A stretch of DNA of 64,000 nucleotides from an uncultured Sulfitobacter sp. GTDB lineage: Bacteria > Pseudomonadota > Alphaproteobacteria > Rhodobacterales > Rhodobacteraceae. Shown here piece by piece: positions 58,695 through 64,000 of this stretch (position 1 is its first letter; each line of letters begins with the position of its first letter). A program made the translations under genes and the position numbers. The stretch is taken from contig CANMXJ010000007.1 of NCBI GenBank assembly GCA_947501805.1, forward strand, positions 1 through 64,000, given 5' to 3'. Under the pieces are notes generated by a model. It was not told where the DNA came from. It made no database searches and saw only the letters and a list, made by a program, of their open reading frames with translations.

Positions 58695-59828
58695 GTGAAA
58701 TCCGTTAATTTCGGGTGGGCGCGTCCCATCGCAACAATCGCGGCTTTGGCCGTTGTGTCATCTTGTGGCTTGCCGCAGGTCGGCCCAAACAAGAAACAGA
58801 TTTTTGCCGGTTCCGTGCAAAAGGAAGGCGACGCCTTTGTCGTATCGGTTAATGACCGTGTGACCCGCGCCACGGCTGTCGTGCCCGCCTTGGGCTTTTC
58901 AAATGCTTTCAAGAACGCCGCGCAACTGGGATCCGACACGATCCGTGCAGGCGACGTATTGGGCATCACCGTTTACGAAAACGTCGATGATCCGCTGCTT
59001 GGCGTTGAAGGGGCTCCCGCCACTGTGCTGGAAGAAGTGCAGGTTGATGGTGCGGGCTTTATCTTTATTCCCTACGCAGGGCGTATCAAGGCCGCCGGCA
59101 ACACGCCCGATGCAATCCGCCGTATCATTACAAACAAACTTGGTGAACAGACCCCGGACCCACAGGTCGAAGTGCGCCGCGCCGCAGGTGACGGTTCAAC
59201 CGTTTCGCTGATCGGGTCTGTTGGTTCCCAAGGTGTGTACGCGATTGAACGTCCGACACGTACACTCGGCACCATGCTGGCTCAGGCAGGCGGGGTGACA
59301 ATCGTGCCCGAGATCGCACAAATCACGGTGATCAGGGGCAATCATCGCGGCAAAATCTGGCTTGAAGACCTTTATGAACACCCCGAACTGGACATCGCCC
59401 TGCGCGGCGGAGACCGTATTCTGGTTGAAGAAGACACGCGTTCGTTCACAGCCCTTGGTGCCACGGGTGGTCAGGCGCAGGTTCCGTTCGAATCCCAGAC
59501 CTTGTCTGCACTTGAAGGTATTGCGCAGGTTGGCGGCCTGAACGCCGCCACCGCTGATCCCACCGGCGTTTTTGTCTTTCGCAACGAACCACAGGAAGTC
59601 GCGACACAGGTGTTGGGCCGTAATGATCTGCAAGGCGCGCAGCGCATGGTCTATGTGCTGGACCTGACGCAACCAAACGGCATGTTCATGGCCCGCGACT
59701 TTGTGATCCGCGATGGCGACACACTTTATGTCACCGAAGCGCCCTTTACCCAATGGAACAAGGTTATCTCAGCAATCACAGGCACGGCCACATCGGCGTC
59801 TGGCCTGACGTCACTTACAGGCGGCTGA
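58695..59828 (+). CDS. Polysaccharide export lipoprotein, Wza-like
   Basis: A 377-residue outer-membrane export protein. The lipoprotein signal ends in AVVSSCGLPQ (lipobox Cys near residue 24). The Poly_export domain follows (DTIRAGDVLGITVYENVDDP), with SLBB-type domains after it (VSLIGSVGSQGVYAIERPTR, FTALGATGGQAQVPF). The C-terminal helix is short (QWNKVISAITGTAT), in contrast to Wza's membrane helix. Start is GTG 58695 with GAGGAG upstream. It exports the capsular polymer made by the flanking genes. Confidence 0.9.
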   Translation: MKSVNFGWARPIATIAALAVVSSCGLPQVGPNKKQIFAGSVQKEGDAFVVSVNDRVTRATAVVPALGFSNAFKNAAQLGSDTIRAGDVLGITVYENVDDPLLGVEGAPATVLEEVQVDGAGFIFIPYAGRIKAAGNTPDAIRRIITNKLGEQTPDPQVEVRRAAGDGSTVSLIGSVGSQGVYAIERPTRTLGTMLAQAGGVTIVPEIAQITVIRGNHRGKIWLEDLYEHPELDIALRGGDRILVEEDTRSFTALGATGGQAQVPFESQTLSALEGIAQVGGLNAATADPTGVFVFRNEPQEVATQVLGRNDLQGAQRMVYVLDLTQPNGMFMARDFVIRDGDTLYVTEAPFTQWNKVISAITGTATSASGLTSLTGG

Positions 59829-61873
59829 TCCCCTTGGCTCTTGGGCCCGAAACATATGATACACCCGCCGCCGGTCCCGCAAAGGACCGGCGGCTTTTTG
59901 TCTATAACGGCGGTTTCATGACCCAACGACGTGTGCGCCGTATTTTGCAGCTTGCGGGAAATTCGATCCATCTTGGCCTGCCTAAAGACGGCGACAGCGT
60001 GGCGATCTGGGGCAATTCCCCCACGGCGCATCGCGGGCTCGCCGTGGCTGAAAAATATGATGCTCCTGTGGTGCGCATTGAAGACACCTTCCTGCGCTCT
60101 CTGCATCCGGGCCGCGCAGGAGAACCGCCTCTCGGTTTGCTGATCGACAGCAAAGGCGTGCACTTTGATCCCTCCACCGTGAGTGATCTGGAAGAAATTC
60201 TTGCCACCCATCCTCTTGATAACACGGACCTTCTGAACCGCGCACGCGGTTCCATTGCTCGGATACAGGAAGCACATCTCACCAAATACACAGGCTTTGA
60301 CGCGGGCACCCCCGCCCCCGACGCGGGCTATGTTCTGGTCATTGATCAGACCTTTGGTGACGCCTCCGTGACCGCCTCAGGCGCGGATCGGGGTCGTTTC
60401 CTCGAAATGCTGGTCTTTGCACAGGAAGAACACCCCCAAGCCCGCGTCATCATCAAAACCCATCCCGAAACCGCGCAGGGTTTCCGGCAGGGTTACTTCA
60501 CCGATGCGGACATCACCGAACGGGTGACGTTCTTGTCCGACCCCATCAGCCCATGGGCCTTGTTCGAGGGCGCAGTTGGTGTTTACACCGTGTCCTCGCA
60601 ACTTGGGTTCGAAGCAATCTTCGCAGGCCACAAGCCTCGCGTCTTTGGCCAGCCTTTCTACGCAGGCTGGGGTCTGACCGCAGATGAATTCCCCGTCCCG
60701 CGCCGCCAACGTGTGCTCACGCGCCCGCAACTCTTTGCCGCCGCGATGATCCTTTATCCCAAATGGTACGATCCCTACCGCGATTGTCTTTGCAGCTTGG
60801 AGGATGCCATCGACACCCTCGCCGCCCAAACCCGAAGCTGGCGTGAGGATCACAAAGGCTGGACCGCATCGGCCATGCGGATGTGGAAGCGCGGACCATT
60901 GCAGAAATTCTTTGGCCGTTACAAAGCGGTGCTGTTCGAAGATGATCCCACCAAAGCCCGCCAATCAGGGCGTCCGTGGATGGTCTGGGCGGGCAAAGCG
61001 CAGGTCGGTCATAGCGATGCCATACGTGTCGAAGACGGCTTCCTGCGTTCACGCGGACTTGGTGCCGAACTGGTCCCGCCACTGTCCTTGGTTTGCGATA
61101 ATATTGGAATCTATTACGATCCCTCCCGTGCCAGCCGCCTTGAGAAATGGATCGAAGAACGCGCGTCATTGCGCCCCGATCAACAGGTCCGCGTGGAACG
61201 CTTGATCGAACGGCTGACGGCTGCGGGCCTCAGCAAATACAACCTCACTGCGGATACGCCCGACCTCGCCGCCCTGCCCGCTGGCGAACGCATCCTTGTC
61301 CCTGGACAGGTCGAAGATGACGCTTCCATCCTTACTGGCACGGGCGAAGTGCAAACAAACCGCGCCTTGCTGGAGGCCGTTCGCGCCGCCCATCCAGACG
61401 CCGTGATCCTCTACAAACCACACCCAGATGTTGAGGCTGGCTTGCGCAGCGGCGACACAGACGCCAGCGATTTGGCCGATCTGGTGCTCAGCAACGCCGA
61501 CCCGATTGCCCTGCTCGCGCACGTCGACGAAGTCTGGACCATGACGTCCCTTCTGGGCTTTGAAGCCCTGCTGCGCGGCATCCCTGTCACCACGCTTGGC
61601 GCACCGTTCTACGCCGGATGGGGGCTGACAACGGACAAAGGTGACGTACCGCCGCGCCGTCGCGCAGAGCCCAGCTTGCACGGCTTGGTGCATGCCACGC
61701 TCATTGACTACCCACGCTATTTTGACCCCAAATCGGGATTGCCCTGCCCTGTCGAAGTCATCGTGGACAGGCTCGCATCCGGCGGCATCCCGCGTCCCGG
61801 CCCGTTCAATCGTTTGCTGTCAAAAGCCCAAGGAATATTCGCCACCAAAGCGCACCTATGGCGGCGCAACTAG
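59753..61873 (+). CDS. kpsC: Capsule polysaccharide biosynthesis protein, KpsC-like
   Basis: A protein of up to 706 residues with two similar halves, each ending in a Gly/Trp motif: QPFYAGWGLTADEFPVPRRQ (residue about 301) and APFYAGWGLTTDKGDVPPRR (about 618). Each half is a glycosyltransferase module; KpsC is known to hold two beta-Kdo transferase domains that extend the linker begun by KpsS. ATG 59753 overlaps the wza-like gene by 76 bases. The conserved N-terminal RRLFVYNGGFMTQRRVRRIL lies downstream, so translation may begin later, for example at TTG 59833 after AGGCGG. Its stop shares CTAG with ribD. Confidence 0.88.
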   Translation: MEQGYLSNHRHGHIGVWPDVTYRRLIPLALGPETYDTPAAGPAKDRRLFVYNGGFMTQRRVRRILQLAGNSIHLGLPKDGDSVAIWGNSPTAHRGLAVAEKYDAPVVRIEDTFLRSLHPGRAGEPPLGLLIDSKGVHFDPSTVSDLEEILATHPLDNTDLLNRARGSIARIQEAHLTKYTGFDAGTPAPDAGYVLVIDQTFGDASVTASGADRGRFLEMLVFAQEEHPQARVIIKTHPETAQGFRQGYFTDADITERVTFLSDPISPWALFEGAVGVYTVSSQLGFEAIFAGHKPRVFGQPFYAGWGLTADEFPVPRRQRVLTRPQLFAAAMILYPKWYDPYRDCLCSLEDAIDTLAAQTRSWREDHKGWTASAMRMWKRGPLQKFFGRYKAVLFEDDPTKARQSGRPWMVWAGKAQVGHSDAIRVEDGFLRSRGLGAELVPPLSLVCDNIGIYYDPSRASRLEKWIEERASLRPDQQVRVERLIERLTAAGLSKYNLTADTPDLAALPAGERILVPGQVEDDASILTGTGEVQTNRALLEAVRAAHPDAVILYKPHPDVEAGLRSGDTDASDLADLVLSNADPIALLAHVDEVWTMTSLLGFEALLRGIPVTTLGAPFYAGWGLTTDKGDVPPRRRAEPSLHGLVHATLIDYPRYFDPKSGLPCPVEVIVDRLASGGIPRPGPFNRLLSKAQGIFATKAHLWRRN

Positions 61874-62973
61874 CTGCGCGACCAGACGTGCAAAATATCC
61901 GCGCCAACGGGTGTCACGCTGCGTAGAATATATCGTGGGGCAGCGCTCAACTTCGAGAGTCCCATCGCGCCAATCCCCGCCAACCCTTCGGCACCAATCA
62001 CCACGCCAGCGGTAAAGCCGACCAGATCATCCACAACATCCGCCGTGATCAGGGACGCCGCCAATGCACCGCCCCCTTCGCAGAAAATGCGCGTTAAACC
62101 GTGGCTGCCCAACTGGCGCATCACATCTGCTGCGTCCAATTGCATTCCGCTCAGCGCACAGGGCAACAGCGTTGCACCCAGATCGCGCCACGTCTGCATC
62201 ATCGCGCGGTCCGCGTCCGCGCCGTGACACAGGATCAGCGGAATTTCGGCTGCAGTGCGTGCGAGCTGGCCCATCAGCGGTAGATCAAGCCTGCGCGAAA
62301 CCACAACCCGTGCGGGCTGCTCTGCCACGCCCATATCACGCACTGTCAGGCTTGGATCATCTTTTCGGGCTGTGCCACCGCCCACCATCACCGCATCATG
62401 TCGGCTGCGCATCATATGCACAGAGCGGCGTGCTTCCGGTCCGGTAATCCACTGGCTCTCGCCTGTGCCGGTCGCGATCCGTCCGTCAAAAGAACTGGCC
62501 AGTTTCAACGTCAGAAAGGGGCGCCCAATTTCGGTGCGCGTAAAGAATCCGACATGATCGCGTCTCGCTTCATTTGCACATACGCCAAGCTCAACCTCGA
62601 TGCCTGCTGCACGCAGCATCTCAAGCCCCTTGCCGTCAACACGTGAATCACTGTCCGCAACCGCAACAACCACCCGCGCCACGCCTGAATCAATCAACGC
62701 CTGCGCACAAGGCGGGGTTTCGCCGTGATGCGCGCAAGGCTCAAGTGTCACATAAGCCGTGGCCCCGCGCGCAGCTTCACCTGCCTGCGTCAAGGCTTCG
62801 GTTTCTGCATGAGGTCTGCCGCCATTCTGTGTCCAGCCGCGGCCCACAATGCGGCCCGCATTCACAATCACACATCCCACAGCGGGGTTTGGCCAGACGC
62901 GGCCCTGTCCACGCCGGCCCAGACTGAGGGCCAGCGTCATAAAGCGCCCATCTGTGCCGACGCTGTCGCTCAC
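61870..62973 (-). CDS. ribD: Bifunctional diaminohydroxyphosphoribosylaminopyrimidine deaminase / reductase
   Basis: Steps 2 and 3 of riboflavin synthesis. 367 residues. The N-terminal deaminase has [20 protein letters not shown] (HAE zinc/catalytic) and [20 protein letters not shown] (zinc Cys). The C-terminal reductase domain (residues about 150-360) has [20 protein letters not shown] and [13 protein letters not shown], and [15 protein letters not shown]. It begins with GTG 62973, overlapping the nrdR stop (GTGA). It is separated from the other rib genes by the capsule block and converges with kpsC (shared CTAG). Confidence 0.96.
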   Translation of the reverse strand: MSDSVGTDGRFMTLALSLGRRGQGRVWPNPAVGCVIVNAGRIVGRGWTQNGGRPHAETEALTQAGEAARGATAYVTLEPCAHHGETPPCAQALIDSGVARVVVAVADSDSRVDGKGLEMLRAAGIEVELGVCANEARRDHVGFFTRTEIGRPFLTLKLASSFDGRIATGTGESQWITGPEARRSVHMMRSRHDAVMVGGGTARKDDPSLTVRDMGVAEQPARVVVSRRLDLPLMGQLARTAAEIPLILCHGADADRAMMQTWRDLGATLLPCALSGMQLDAADVMRQLGSHGLTRIFCEGGGALAASLITADVVDDLVGFTAGVVIGAEGLAGIGAMGLSKLSAAPRYILRSVTPVGADILHVWSRS

Positions 62974-63440
62974 TCTTCTTCGGGAGCGGTGTCGGGCCGG
63001 AGTTCCTGAACGAACTTGTCAAAGTCGTCCGCTGCCTGGAAGTTCTTGTAAACACTGGCAAACCGCACGTAGGCCACGGTGTCGATCCGCGCCAGCGCTT
63101 CCATCACAATCTCGCCGATCTGCTTGGAGCCGATATCGGTTTCGCCCATGCTTTCCAACCGGCGCACGATGCCGGAAATCATCTGGTCAATCCGCTCCGG
63201 ATCAATCGGACGTTTCTGCATGGAGATACGGATGGAGCGTTCCAGCTTGTCGCGGTCGAAGTCTTCGCGCTTGCCAGAGGTCTTGATCACCACCAGATCG
63301 CGCAGTTGCACACGTTCATAGGTGGTAAAGCGTCCGCCACAGGCAGGGCAGAAACGTCTGCGCCGGATGGACACATGGTCCTCCGCCGGACGCGAGTCTT
63401 TTACTTGGGTATCAATATTTCCGCAAAACGGGCAGCGCAT
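62970..63440 (-). CDS. nrdR: Transcriptional repressor NrdR
   Basis: A 156-residue repressor of ribonucleotide reductase genes. The N-terminal zinc ribbon ([20 protein letters not shown], then [20 protein letters not shown]) is followed by an ATP-cone (residues about 50-140, [20 protein letters not shown]). It senses ATP/dATP. The upstream gene of the nrdR-ribD pair, overlapping ribD. The gap 63441-63717 to the dodecin gene has no recognised NrdR boxes. Confidence 0.97.
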   Translation of the reverse strand: MRCPFCGNIDTQVKDSRPAEDHVSIRRRRFCPACGGRFTTYERVQLRDLVVIKTSGKREDFDRDKLERSIRISMQKRPIDPERIDQMISGIVRRLESMGETDIGSKQIGEIVMEALARIDTVAYVRFASVYKNFQAADDFDKFVQELRPDTAPEEE

Positions 63441-63717
63441 CGGCCGTCCCCTTTCATTTTTTCGGTGCCCACTTGTGGGGCGTGTCGCACATTTCCCCAG
63501 ACTTATAGGCTCTCGCTACAGTTTTGGGTAGAGGCGAAATGCACCGCAACATCTTGGGGTAAGCAGCGTTAGCCAAATGCCACAATCCGCCGGATCACGC
63601 CATTTTCGCAAAAGCCGTTGCCGCATGAAAACTAACGCCACATACTCCTGTTTACGCTGGACGGGTTGATCCCGGCGCATTTGCACCGGACACCACCAGC
63701 GCAGCAAAGGAACGATT

Positions 63718-63921
63718 ATGTCTATTGCACGCGTTACCGAAATTTCCGCAACTTCCACAAAAAGCTTTGATGATGCCGTTGAACAAGGCGTTGAGCGCGC
63801 AGGCAAAACGCTGCGCAACGTCGTCAGTGCATGGGTCAAAGAACAATCGGTCAAAGTAGAGGACGGCAAGATCAGCCATTATCAGGTGAACCTGATGGTG
63901 ACCTTCTTACTCGACGATTAA
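63718..63921 (+). CDS. Dodecin (flavin-binding storage protein)
   Basis: A 67-residue small dodecin: IARVTEISATSTKSFDDAVE, QGVERAGKTLRNVVSAWVKE, and the HYQVNLMVTFLLDD ending; Trp in the VSAWVKEQSV strand is the flavin-stacking residue. Twelve subunits form a hollow shell that sequesters flavin. The location beside the riboflavin genes suits that role. Its TAA overlaps the stop of the convergent YjbQ gene (TTAA). Confidence 0.93.
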   Translation: MSIARVTEISATSTKSFDDAVEQGVERAGKTLRNVVSAWVKEQSVKVEDGKISHYQVNLMVTFLLDD

Positions 63922-64000
63922 CTACAAAAATGCGCCGCCACCTGCCGTGTGTGCGGCGCATCGCGATGCTCAAACAGATAAATGCCCTGCCACGTCCCCA
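63918..64000 (-). CDS. YjbQ/UPF0047-family protein, C-terminal fragment
   Basis: The minus strand from the window edge reads TWQGIYLFEHRDAPHTRQVA then AHFCS and stop. The TWQGIYLxEHR...R..V ending is characteristic of the YjbQ (UPF0047) family, reported to have thiamine-phosphate synthase side activity. Only the last 26 codons are present. A stem-loop (GCGCCGC/GCGGCGC) lies inside this end and could act as terminator for the convergent dodecin gene. Confidence 0.7.
   Translation of the reverse strand, partial: GTWQGIYLFEHRDAPHTRQVAAHFCS

Noticed and set aside
1..64000. CRISPR arrays, rRNA genes or intact insertion sequences
   Set aside because: No regularly spaced repeats, rRNA segments or transposase genes were seen on reading both strands.

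Overview
The window looks like a chromosomal segment of a marine Rhodobacteraceae (Roseobacter-group alphaproteobacterium). The protein families, the split his cluster, a stand-alone ctaD, the nrdR-rib-nusB arrangement, and a tRNA-His without G-1 all fit that. No replicon origin, rRNA, CRISPR array or complete insertion sequence is visible.

Positions 1-9672 are accessory DNA next to a tRNA-Leu(GAG) gene (9659-9744, minus). A 14-base copy of the tRNA 3-prime end recurs at 1646-1659, so 1646-9672 reads as an 8-kb integrated element. It has its own P4-type integrase, an AlpA-like regulator, a tightly overlapping set of small DNA-binding genes, and a variable cargo zone. A second, unrelated tyrosine recombinase (202-1575) lies beyond the distal att copy and points away, which suggests a second element in tandem that leaves the window at the left. 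In the cargo zone a 171-base block encoding a small Cys/His protein occurs twice complete and once as a truncated copy. A different cargo lies after each copy: a two-TM protein, a secreted nuclease-fold protein, and a DUF3800 protein plus an unknown.

From 9745 onward the DNA is core genome. In order: a peptidoglycan-binding-domain protein, FrnE-like DsbA, lipB, ctaD, a MAPEG protein, tRNA-Gly, a response regulator, then hisB-hisH, three tandem DUF2147 genes, and hisA-hisF-hisE. Next come an rRNA 2-prime-O-methyltransferase, tRNA-Tyr, metY, a very large GspL/PilP-like membrane protein, an Lrp regulator, a CPA2 antiporter, divergent cobT/cobS, carD, a 7Fe ferredoxin, an S4 protein and an SUV3-like helicase. 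These are followed by an SCP2/hydrolase pair, an exonuclease/ATP-dependent ligase pair, pepF, rpoH, rluD, tRNA-His, mmcB and an ArsR/AHSA1 pair.

The right end is the riboflavin locus on the minus strand: nrdR-ribD, then ribE-ribB(A)-ribH-nusB. It is split by an opposite-strand capsule export/Kdo-transfer block (kpsS-like, wza-like, kpsC-like; 57286-61873). A dodecin gene (flavin storage) follows nrdR, and the C-terminus of a YjbQ-family gene runs off the right edge. Small operators are readable in several promoters: paired CATAC/GTATG palindromes at 27435-27490, paired GATACC/GGTATC palindromes at 52914-52953, and a long inverted repeat upstream of rpoH.
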